Source: Phycomyces blakesleeanus NRRL 1555(-) (lineage: Eukaryota > Mucoromycota > Mucoromycetes > Mucorales > Phycomycetaceae). From it: a stretch of DNA of 64,000 bases. The stretch lies in the NCBI RefSeq assembly GCF_001638985.1, contig NW_017265139.1:744001-808000 (forward strand). The letters run 5' to 3'. This document shows positions 44,238-54,562 of this stretch, in pieces. Position 1 is the stretch's first letter, and each line of letters begins with the position of its first letter. The notes under the pieces are model-generated. The model did no database searches. It was not told where the DNA came from and worked only from the letters and a program-made list of their open reading frames with translations. The translations under genes and the position numbers were made by a program.

Positions 44238-45408
44238 ATGTCTAACCAAAATGAAAGCTATCCCACTCGACGCACTCCTGCTGAGAGAGAGATGACAAAC
44301 TCTCTTGCCATCTTGCATCGTGACATGACTACTGTCATGAAAGACGTTGCTGATATCAAAGCAAAAACTTCGAATACTCCTGTGTCTGCTGTTTTGCAGA
44401 GTCAGCTGATGGCTTTAGTGCATGCTGTTGCTCCTGTGAGCATGGAAATGAATGTAGCTGGTTCTCCCACCATGGCTTCTGATGCAAAATCAGTCAACAA
44501 AACAAAAGCCTATGTATGTATCATACATATAGTAAATTATATCTTTAATAACTTACCAAGATTCAATAGAGACTTCTTTGGGAGCATTTGTGGGACCCTA
44601 AGTTCAAACCAAAACATTTGGCTGAAATTCAAGCCAACAATGGCAAGCCAAGGTGGAACACGGTTGCCAACTTCAACCAGTCACCAAACACTGAGTTGAC
44701 AGAAAACCTCGTTGCCTACTTGGAAAGAAATTTTGTAGGAGCAGGACTGAGAAAAAGTGATGTTCGTGACTTTGTCTACACGAACTTCACTAGCAGAAAG
44801 CGTGCAGCTAATAAGTCTCAGGCTAAAAAGAAGTCAGACAATGCTTGCAACAGAAGGAGTAGCCGCGAAAAGGAGGTAAGTTATACTTTATTTATTTATT
44901 ATTTGAATAATTCTTATCTAAGTCATTAATTTAAAGCAAAAAAAGAAAACTAATTTAATATTTTCAACAGCACTTGAAACGTCGCAAAACAGCGTACCAG
45001 TCTAACAAGACTGCTATTGATGACGAGATGAAAAGAGATTGCTCTGGTCTCATTATAGAAGAGGCTATGTCTGTTGGTGAGTCAGACGATGGCACTTCGC
45101 CTCATGTTTTTTATAGTGGGCTTCGTCTTCGTCGTCCAGATTGGAGAAGTGATGAGGTACTTAGTTTTTTGAAAGTTGAAATATTTAATTTAGTTAATAT
45201 ATTATATTGTATTATACTGAATAAAATATTAATGTCTTTAATATAGTACAACCACTTTATCACACTTGTTGACAACAAAGTGGTAGCTGATTTAGGCTTA
45301 AATAGCCATCAATTGCTGTCACGTACTTTTGGCGAAACTGTTGAAGGACCAGTCCCTGATGCAATTGCATCACAGTTTTCTCAGTGGGCTCTTAGAAATG
45401 GGCCCTAA
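44238..45408 (+). CDS. Family A accessory protein of A4, intact, 309 residues
   Basis: Exons 44238-44513, 44570-44875, 44971-45156 and 45247-45408 (276, 306, 186 and 162 bases, every junction in phase 0) give an unbroken frame. Exon 1 is probably helical and coiled (MTNSLAILHRDMTTVMKDVADI). Exon 2 has LWDPKFKPKHLAEI, then a strongly basic segment (TSRKRAANKSQAKKK) that could bind DNA or serve as an NLS. Exon 3 has the conserved EEAMSVGESDD and RRPDWRSDE. Exon 4 ends QWALRNGP. A1, A2 and A3 carry the same four-exon gene. By analogy with En/Spm TnpA it may bind subterminal DNA for the transposase; this is inference. It converges on the transposase, 153 bases apart. Confidence 0.85.
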
Positions 45409-45561
45409 ATAAAGTTTATATTTTTTGTTCTTTTTTTCTTCATTCATAACGTCTTATACTTTAAATAACCAAAAAAATGCATAAAGAGGCATTACTTGTT
45501 CTTTGTTTTTTATTTAATTATTCTCGTAAAAAATCATAGTGCATAATTATTCATAAAGGCT

Positions 45562-48500
45562 TCAGGCATAGTATTTTTTTGGCATAGGAATGACCAGCAT
45601 TCTTTCTTCGTTCATATCAGTTACATCTACAGCAGTTGCGACCTCTAAGTGTATGCGATGTACAGGCAAGATGCTGTGATAATTATCAGCAGAGAATTCT
45701 GGCAAGCAGATTGCAATACCTTCATCTCTGTGTTCATTGTCATTTGTCGAATTATACCATCGGATGTATGCAAAAAAAATGCTGGTCTTGATGTAATGTT
45801 GATGCTCGGTGGTTTGGATGAGGAGGCAGAGTAAATGAATGTATAAAAAGATACTGACTTTGTCCGGTATATAGGCTTGAAGTTCAGCCATTGCTGCTAC
45901 GGAAGAAAGCTTGAACAAGTGACCCGCGCTTACCAGAACTGTTGTTCCCAATATATGTTTGGCCAAGGAGATCAATTGATTTCAATTTTGTGATTCGGTT
46001 ATTTACAAAATATTGTGACAATCTGGCATCGTGGTAAGATATGAGATTGGGCATGGCATAGGCGATTTTATAATAATCTAACAATTGAGGATAATCAATA
46101 TCACTCATTGTTGATTCTTTTAAGGACTGTAAAGGAAAGGTGGATGGAGGGAGTGGTTCATTGCCTTTGATAGGTGCTGCTTGACTTAAGGATGAGTCTA
46201 CAAATTGTTGCAGTCAGAAAGGTTGTTGGTTGGTTGGAGCATAAGTGGCATAGGTCGTTATAGGTGCGGTCATAGAGGTAAGTTTTTCAAAAAGAGGAAG
46301 GAATGGAATGAGGCTTGGACATGATAACGTATTTCGTACATAATCAGCTTTGTATACGTCTGCAGTGAATTTTGTCATATAGGTTGTTTCAAACCCTTCT
46401 TTTCTGTTTGTCTTGTTATTCTTTAACAAACCATTGTATCTCTCAAAACCAAAGAGCCAATAGCCATACACGGGTCCAAAATCACGAATTGTGTCATGAA
46501 GATGGAGGTGCAGGTGCATGTTGCAGGTGAGAACTTTTGGTTCATATGTATCTTCACAAGATTGACAGAATTCTTGTAGATATCTGTGTGCTTGGTCTAT
46601 TTCGATGAAACTGATTGACGGCTTTACAAGTATATGGCATGCTTTTACATAGTGCATCCAGCCATTGAACATATTGGACGGAAGAACTGGTTTTAGAAGC
46701 ACGGGAGAGTACATCAATACCCAAAACTTCCACTCATCTGCTTTCATGTGGGAAAAGCCCTTTCCTATCTTCGTTTTCAGCTTGGTATAGTCGCTGGGCA
46801 ATATCATTGTTGCTGCAACTGTCTGCATTGCAAGCAGATCATTGTTTTTCATTTTTTTGGTTTTTGTCCATGTTTCAATCATTCTCTTTGGTGTTCCCAG
46901 AAAAAGATTATGCATGGGATCAATGATCGTTCCACGTACTAGATCAAAGTATCCAAGACGATACAACTGCAACCATCGAACACCATATTCGACCTCCAGC
47001 TGCTGCCTTTCTGAGGGTGTACTCGCACTATTCCACTCCTCAGCATGCACACGGTTTGCTCTATCACTTCGATGGCGCCACTGGTCACAATCAAATCCAC
47101 GGAAATCGACAGAAGAAGTGCCTGGTAGATGAGAAAATTGATTGTCGCATTTGTAACAGGTGCATGTGCTGTTGTGCGCGGTGAACCCACTAGTCTTTCT
47201 GGCAGCAGATATATCGCATGCAACCATCAATAAGGCTGCACGAACTGTTGCACCGTCTGTTTGCTGGTAGGTGGGTATCTGTATTCCAAGATAGAGCTGT
47301 ATCATTTCGTTGACTAATGGCTTGAGATAATGATTGATCTCTTCTGATTTTGGCTCTTTTGGTCCGGGCATGAGGCCAACAAGGATTGTATTTTCTGCCT
47401 TAAAGCGCTCACTTCTAGGCAGGTTGTTAATCACCAGGTAGATAGCACCGCAGGAATAGCTAGTACCATCGAAAGGCTGGAACCAGTCGATGTTTAATGT
47501 CAGCATAAATGAACGAGGATGCTCAACAAAAATTTCATCGTCATTGTCCTTCAAATCATTCCAGGCTTCACCATTGTAAACATCACACAATGTATCAGTG
47601 ATCTTGAATTCTTGGTTCCAGTGCATGATCTTTTGCTCGAAATCGGGACGGAGGAAAAGAATTTTAAGAGCACGTGTGAGAGAATGATATACATAAGACT
47701 TCTTTGCGACCAAACCACCAGACAATGATTGGACCATTAATTTGCAATTACAGATGGTATATGCACCAAGCTTTACGAAATCACAATTCAAAGGAGCAGG
47801 TACACTTTCCTCATACACCTTGTGGCAATCCTGACATACGACAAATCTCTTAATCCCTTTTGTCATGGCTGAGAATCCTGTCATGCTTTGGAGACCAGAA
47901 AGACTCATGGGCAATTGGAAATCCTGCTCGTAAATCGACAAGAGCTTGTTGATGAACTCGATCTAGACAACAGCGCCCTTATTGACCACATAGCAGGAAG
48001 CAAACATTACCACAAAAGTAGCAATGAACCTGTGTACCGGATTTTCAGGCATATTTGGGGTGGCAAAAGGATCTATTGTAAAAAAAAACAAAAAAAATTA
48101 ACACCCCCCCTTTTTTCATATTTTTCTTTTTTGGTTCTTTTCCTTGAATTTTTTTGGGTCTTTTTTTATTAGTTAATTAACACGGACTGACCTTCAGTAT
48201 CGAATTCTTTGACTTCAATCTCAACAATATTCTCTTCATTGTCTTCACTTTCTTCACCACCATTGCTTTCTTCATCATTGTCATTTTCATCACCATCACT
48301 GCTTTCGCCATTCGACTCATTGCTAAAAGCAACCCCATCGTCAGAAATTGGGGCTCCTTCCCAAACAGGCGAGTTGGTCTGACCGCCCATTGCTTCCATG
48401 GGTCCAGTTTGTTGGTTTGATGTAGCTACATATAGAATTCAATTTTTAGTTTACTTCTCTTTTTATCACAATTAACGTTTCTTACTTTCAAAATCAATAT

Positions 48501-48739
48501 CCATGAGATTTCTTTGAACAGATACATCTATTGAAATAAAACATTATATAAAATAACCAAAATGAAAATGAAAATGAAAAACAAAACATACTTCTTTCAC
48601 TTCTTTCCATGTCTTCATATCTTGCTCTTTTATTGTGACGCTGGAGGGTTTGTGTAGAAACAAAGCTGTAGCCTTATTGATTATCACTGCATTTTGTGCA
48701 ATAACACTTCTTATTATAAAGTTCAGAAGTAGAGGACAT
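45562..48739 (-). pseudogene. Tnp2/Plavaka-like transposase of A4
   Basis: ATG 48739 starts a zinc-ribbon-like domain (CYCTKC then GYSFVSTQTLQRH). Exons are 48739-48592, 48527-48486, 48425-48192 and 48072 onward; exon 3 encodes an acidic linker (EESNGGEESEDNEEN). The core (ORF 47941-46214) has KRFVVCQDCHKVYEE, DVYNGEAWNDLKD, LTLNIDWFQPFDG (Asp kept), VGLMPGPKEPK, KTSGFTAHNSTCTCYKC, IDPMHNLFLGTPKRM (Asp kept), HLHLHLHDTIRDFGPVYGYW and FERYNGLLKN. The C-terminus has LPVHRIHLEVA and VIPMPKK. Nonsense codons lie at 48674 and 47963 (Leu codons in A2) and 46214, with a further TGA and a frameshift near 45780-45905. It has the best-kept active-site residues of family A here, yet is broken. Confidence 0.9.
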
Positions 48740-48930
48740 AGTGTTTATTTTGATATAAATGTTAAGATAAAAGGGAAACAAGTGTTACATTTACTTTATT
48801 TGTTCAAACTTTATAATAATAATAATAACGATAAAATAACTTAGATGGTTATTATATCTGAGCCAATAGAAAATTACAACATGACTTTATAAACATATAC
48901 ACCAAAAAACATGCTGAGATGAAAAATTGC
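48740..48930 (-). promoter_or_regulatory. A4 transposase upstream block with CCAAT box
   Basis: It shares ordered blocks with A2 (14990-15197) and A1 (4640-4806): AAGGGAAACAA, a run of ATA repeats, GAGCCAATAGAAAA (about 48862-48875) and CTGAGATGAAAAA. This is probably the promoter of the family A transposase. Confidence 0.5.
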
Positions 48931-48996
48931 TCTAAATATCCATATGTAACCATGAACCTTCACACAAGGGTATTCAGGATCATTTCTCCAGTGCAC

Positions 48997-49200
48997 CCTA
49001 AGAACACTTCAAGTAAACTCGAGCTGGTTTACTATCTTTGATGACAAGTACAAAGTTGTTGGCAAGGGCATATTCTTGCATCTTTGCAATTGCCAGCTGC
49101 ATGTCATTATAAGCATTAACTGGTGCGATGAGGAGAGGTTATTGGACAGGAAAATGTTCTTTTCCATTAAAACACGGATTTCTTTATTGATAGGGCTCAT
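48997..49200 (-). pseudogene. MULE N-terminal part, separated by A4
   Basis: The minus strand reads VNAYNDMQLAIAKM, EYALANNFVLVIKDSKPARV and YLKCS-stop-GG, then the A4 insertion; GGHYKNTQKIDD follows at 42211. This is the usual FAR1-like N-terminal zinc domain of MULE transposases. A TAG replaces the Arg or Lys expected after the cysteine-serine pair. The start codon was not found upstream. Confidence 0.8.
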
Positions 49201-49645
49201 ATTGAAATAAATTCTAGAAAGTACTTATTAACATTGTAATTTCTAGTTGCTAATCTGCAATAAGCAAAGTAATGTCTTTGATATCTCTGAGAAAAACATT
49301 ATTCTCTAATATATTTGATTAGTAAGTTCTTACAAGATGAGTAAATAATAGAAAAGAAGGTTTTATAATCAAATATTGAATTAACAATTTCAGGACACAC
49401 CATTTTGCCCTGAAGGATTGGAGAGAAGACATTGGGCCCCGGACAGATAGTCACAATCAATTAGTGGGATAAAGTCAAAATGTTGTCTCTCATCCTGAAA
49501 ATGTTGTTTCTCTAGAATTGCTGAAATTGATAATCTTTCTTCTCTTTATTTTACTCATTCGATATTCATACCCTAATCTTTTCCAATCTTCTTTTTCATT
49601 TCTGTCACTCCTGAACTCTGTTCTTTGAGTTACATTTTGTAATTA
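49201..49645. other. Non-coding; contains a paired GTTGTCTCTCAT motif
   Basis: No gene. The motif pair at 49482 and 49503 matches the cluster at 36487-36628, including the preceding AAGTCAAAA. Confidence 0.5.
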
Positions 49646-49851
49646 TAGTCAAAGCTCGATTTAGTAATACTTTTAGAAGAAGCCAAATTGTATTACTATT
49701 ACTAAATCAAATGGATTTTTTCTTACTCCGCATATGTTTTTTAGCAATATTGCAGGTTTGCTCTATGTGACTGCGAATAAAAGTGCTGAAAAAAATATTA
49801 CTAAATCGCAATCATTACTAAATCAAATATTACTAAATCGAGTTTTGACTG
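49646..49851. mobile_element. pogo-like MITE, 206 bases
   Basis: The left end is TAGTCAAAGCTCGATTTAGT and the right end read on the minus strand is CAGTCAAAACTCGATTTAGT; the inverted repeats extend to TAATA and are flanked by TA on both sides (49644-49645, 49852-49853). ACTAAATC boxes recur internally. CAGT ends with TA duplication fit pogo/Fot1-type elements. A similar left end lies at 60033. Confidence 0.8.
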
Positions 49852-50958
49852 TATTCTATTCAAATCGATTTGTACTTTTAGCAATTTAATTTATAATTGA
49901 TTCTACATTAGATCTTTACATAAAGAATAGTAATTTTCTTAATTTGCAAAAAGTAATATAATAGTCTTACTGCATTTCAGAATCACTGTTTGTTAAATAC
50001 AATAATAAATTTTACTTTTAATTATTCATATTTTTTTTATTAATAGAATATACTTTATTTTCTTTCAAAAAATAATGAGCTAAGCATAATTATTGTTATT
50101 GTCATAAAACAATATTGTATATAGCTAGTGTTTGTTATTACCAGTTTGTTTTTTTTGAAGTAAGCATATTTAACAGTATAAGATAAGAACTTTGTTTGCA
50201 GCTATCAGCTTTTGTAATATCTGGAAAGAATAGATTAAGAAATATTGGGAAGGGTACTAGTTGCTTTCATAAAACTAGACCAAAAATTACAACATGAAGA
50301 CTAAAGGCAAGGGTGAACAGAAAGATTTGGTTCAGTCAAAGATAAATAAATAAATATTGTTATTATTTGAATTGTTATAGAAAGCTAGCAATGATATTTC
50401 TCTTGCAAGTAATAGACTACGTTAATAAAATGTTATGATTGAATAAGTATATGATCAATAAGATACACGACAGGAAAAAAAGAGATGCCCCAGGAGTTCA
50501 CTGGGGGTCTGCCCAGGGGGCCGCCCAGAAGGGTGAAGTTGACTTACCCACTTTTTCACCTCCTGCCTGTTATGGATTAGTTTATAACTGTGCTCTTTAA
50601 CAAATAATCGCCAGAGAAATTTCTTGTATAAGAATATAGATGTACCTTACATGCCCATATATAGACACAATTATCTGCAATAAATTCTGGTCAAAATAAA
50701 TCACAGATTTAAAAATGCGTTTTCAAAAAAAAATGCTTCAAAAAAATTGTGTTTCAAATAAATTGGTTTTTATTTTTTGTTTCAAAGTAGAAAAAAATGC
50801 TAACCTATAGCTACACCATATAATTTATGAGCAGAAGTATATAATAAATTAAGTCTAGTTATTGTAAGCTAAAGATAAGATCATGGAGTCTATATCCCTT
50901 ATAATTCTTAAAGATAAAAGCACCAAAGAGCTACCTTGATAGTGGAATAAAAGAGCAG
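49852..50958. other. Non-coding; GC-rich patch with a Tc1-end-like sequence
   Basis: Around 50485-50530 there is an unusually GC-rich stretch (CCCAGGGGGCCGCCCAGAAG), followed by GGGTGAAGTTGACTTACCCA (50531-50550). The latter matches the terminal repeat of T3/T5 (GGGTGAARTTGACT). This is perhaps a relic Tc1 end. No gene is seen. Confidence 0.45.
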
Positions 50959-50998
50959 CACTACGGCAGAGAAAATGGTAACATGTTATCACTTTGAT

Positions 50999-51045
50999 AA
51001 CATAACTGCCATTTTTTACATGGTAAAAAATGGCAGTTATTTATT
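50999..51045. repeat. B1 left subterminal palindrome
   Basis: ATAACTGCCATTTTTTAC, a CATG centre and GTAAAAAATGGCAGTTAT form a near-perfect inverted repeat. The half-site recurs at the right end (58063 and 58326 regions). It is a candidate binding site for the B1 accessory protein or transposase. Confidence 0.7.
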
Positions 51046-52092
51046 ATGTAAAAAGCCAAAACAGGCACTGTTACCATTTTTCAAAAAAAAAATCAAGCGT
51101 CCTTCCTTTCCTCTATTACATTCTTTCTTTTGTTCTATTGCTTTCAATTCTAGCACAACCTCTTGTTTTTCCTTTGCAGCTTTAACAGAATGGTCTGTTT
51201 TTTATTATACAATATTGAATCGGGTTTAATTGAATTGAATTTTTATTTCAATGCATGTTTTATTAAATGAAAATGATAATAATAATAGTAATAATGAAAA
51301 AACAATTCCATCGGCCACTCGCAATAAAAAATGGTTCTGTTTAGCTACTGCAAAACGTATGCAGTAAAACACTACTATTCAAATTTTATTTCATATACTT
51401 TGGGTATTCTAATATATCTTAGATAGCACTTATTATTTTTTACCGATTTCTACAAATATACTAATATTGGAGAAAAAACTTAAAATAAATAAATAGATAT
51501 AATATTATTATAATGCTTACCTTCATATAATATGCTTACTTGTTCAGTAAAATAAGCATTTACTCTAAGAATATATATATATATATTAAAGAATGTATTA
51601 ATATTTAAGATTTATATATAAGAAAAGCAATAAAACATAAGCACTATAGAAAGTCGTTATCATAGAAGAAGAAAAACTTGAGCAAAGATTCAAGTCATGT
51701 AACATGAAGCTAATTCGAATCTGATTCATACAACTGGAATAAGCATCTTGTTAGAAAGCTCAAAGTGTTTATTCTACTCAATATACTTACATATAATAGA
51801 ACGACTCCCAAGTATAATATATCAGTACAAAAATATTACTATTAATTTTTTTCTCAAAAAAAGGCTATATACTATTTCCTTTTATATTTGAATGTAGTGG
51901 AATTGTAGATGCTGTACATTAGCTTCAAATTCTTGTAATCACAACATTAGCAATCATATGAAAGAGGTCAATAAATTTTTTATATGAAAGAAAAAAGGAA
52001 TAAAAAACATAAAAAGAAAAATGACGAGATAAGAAAAAAAAGTACTAAAGACAGACTAAAAAAATCAAACTCAGCCAATCACAGCTGCCAAA

Positions 52093-53123
52093 CTACGATC
52101 TTCGGCTTCTCTTGTGAGCAGGCTCAACACTTGCTGTGGGTGGAGGAGACCTACATAAAAGAGTATGAAGTTTATATTAGTTTTGTATTAACAGCGCATG
52201 AGAAAAAGCAACAATGGTAACTTACAGCACATCTGCCATTATGGGCGACTCAACATCACCAGTTTCTGACATATCAGGAGAAGAAAGCAAAGAATCACTT
52301 ATGTCTCGCTGTGTCTATAGCATAATAAAAGGAAACGATGTTGATTAAAGTTTACAATATATAGATTTGTTAATTGATAAACTTACTTTGTTCTTCTCTG
52401 CCATTCTTCTCTTGTGTGTCTGGTTGTCGCTCTTGAAGCTTTCCCGAAGAAGGCTTCTTGCACACCACATTCTTTTACATTGGTGGATGTGCAATCCACC
52501 ATTCTTCGCCAAACTCTCCAAATGCATCATGTAGTATTCCCTGTTTTTCTCTGGGATATTCTTCCATTCTTTTGAGGCCGCAGGATAGTCTTTGTCAATG
52601 ATATAATGATTTACCGTACGGCCTAATGTTTTGAGATGCAGTCTTTTTACTGTCAAATCATGGTCTGAAAGAGGGACTAATGGGGGCAAAGGCTGCCCTT
52701 GTGGAACTTCTTTGCAGCGCGCCTTCCAGTCCTGCTCGTGAAGAATCTGAAGCAACAGATTGTATTTTTGTGCTTCGTTTTTTCCTTTGAACTCACCGCC
52801 AGTATTGATTACTTGCTTACCGAGCTGATCAGGGTACTCTGTGAGCTGGGCTCTTTTCACAGACTTGGCAATGCGCTCAAGAGCTACAAAAAATGTATGA
52901 CAATATTAATAAAGTAAATAAACATCTAAGCACAGAATATATATGACTTACAACTCTGCTCAATAATGCTTTGTTGCATTGTAGTTAGATCTTCCGCACT
53001 GACTGCTGGCGCAAATTGATTGCTGAATCGCCTTTGAAGCTCGCGCAATGCTTGCTTGATTTCAGCAAGATCAACCTCAATCTTTTGAATTGAGTTGAGG
53101 AGAGTTGTGTTAATATCGGACAT
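52093..53123 (-). CDS. Family B accessory protein of B1, intact, 271 residues
   Basis: Exons 53123-52952, 52883-52387, 52314-52226 and 52150-52093 (172, 497, 89 and 58 bases) join in frame with GT-AG introns. The N-terminal 57 residues are a predicted coiled coil (SIQKIEVDLAEIKQALRELQ). The middle has KVINTGG-like and DWKARCKEV segments and an EWKNIPEKNREYYMMHLESL helix. CKRMWCARSLLRESF and the basic KSDNQTHKRRMAEKNK are likely nucleic-acid contacts. The tail ends HKRSRRS, an NLS-like end. No named domain recognised. The remnant at 12286-12924 is a relative. Like the family A accessory it has four exons and a coiled start, but sequence identity is not evident. It is divergent from the transposase, sharing a 1.4 kb intergenic region. 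Confidence 0.85.
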
Positions 53124-54562
53124 GTTTAAGTTTTTTTTTAGCTATAAGCAGTGAGTTAAAAAGAAAAGGTGGTAGTTTAGACAAGTAGAATAAGAGCGAT
53201 TTGAGTTTGAGAAAGGCAACGATTTATTACAAGCAATTGATAGCTATTTATATGAAAAAGATACAGACAGATGTACAAACAAAACATATAAAAGAAGGGA
53301 TGCTTATGCACTTGTATGCACCTGTCTGCACCTGTCTGCAGTAGCTCATGTGAACATGATACAGTCTTTTTGTGTCGACACAACAAAACTGTAAGAAATA
53401 TAAAGATAAAATGAATTAGACTTTAAATCAATATTATATGTATAAATGTTCATACTTTGCACTGTCTGCATATTAAACGTTTTAAAGTATATGATATAAT
53501 AATATAACTCTATACATATTGCAGATATAGCATGAAATTTGGTTAAAGTTCTCGATGACAAAACCCTGTACCAGTTAAAATTATAACTTTAAATATACTC
53601 TACAGTAGCTATATAACATCTGAACATCATATAGTTAATTAGCCCCTTTTTATCAACATTAAAGTAAATGTTATGATACTCAAGTTCATATCATACTTAT
53701 TATCATTATTGACTAAAACGCGTTTTGATTGATGCTGTCATCAAAGGTAAAAATAATTTTAACTGTCATTACTATTATTTACCAAGGGGCATTTTTGACT
53801 GAAACCGTACATTTTTGAAAAAGGTGTGCTTTAACTCACATCAGCACTTTCAATCAACACCCCTTTCGATCAGTAGTGCTTATCTTGATGATGTCAGTAA
53901 AAGAGTATCAGACTATAGCCCTCATTATCTATATCTATTTCTTTAAGTTTTATACATAAACAAGAAAATAATGCTATTAGCTAAATATATATTCACTATC
54001 TCAAAAATATTATTAGTACAACACAGATAATATAAATATGTCTTTTCTACCAATGTGTTTAGACAGTACTACTTTTTTTTAACTGTTAATTATTAGAAGG
54101 CTGTTTTTCTTTGCCTTTGGTATTAGAGAGTAATTGATAATTTATTTAAAAAAAAACATAAATTATTTGGTCATTAATTATCCTAAATATACATATACCT
54201 CTTTATAAAGCCCAAAGAATATCTAATTGCTCACAAGTAAAGAGTACGTGTCTGTTTCACCGGTGCTCTTTTAATGGTACCCCCTTGTCAACCAAGAAGT
54301 ATTTTAACTTACATCATAATTATTAATGAAGAAGAATCTTTCCAACCACGGGAATTATTTACTGACAGGTGTTTCACCTAGCATTGACATTACTGTAATC
54401 ATTGCTATATCATCATTATGAGAGAGAAAAAGAAAAAGAGCCGCAAGCATTTTGGTTAAAAAATAAAGAGTATATAAAGATGTCTTTTACATTTAATAAA
54501 TAGCACCAAAATCCTCTTCGCAGCTTTATTTTATATATTACATACGTACCAACCCAACCAAT
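53124..54562. promoter_or_regulatory. Shared 1.4 kb region between divergent B1 genes
   Basis: There are no credible coding frames. It must hold both promoters if the genes are expressed. A short direct repeat of TGCACCTGTC occurs at about 53318-53338. Nothing else is assignable. Confidence 0.4.

Larger units (their letters stand above)
42212..48993. mobile_element. Complete CACTA-type element A4 (family A), 6782 bases, inside the MULE gene
   Basis: The left end is CACTGGAAAAATAACAATAA; the right end read on the minus strand from 48993 is CACTGGAGAAATGATCCTGA. The 3-base target duplication CAC (42209-42211, 48994-48996) flanks it, and joining the flanks restores the MULE reading frame across the site. 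It contains, left to right, a small multi-exon gene (minus, 43058-43580), an intact accessory gene (plus, 44238-45408) and the transposase (minus, 48739-45562). The ends share the first 7 bases exactly and then diverge. Confidence 0.95.
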
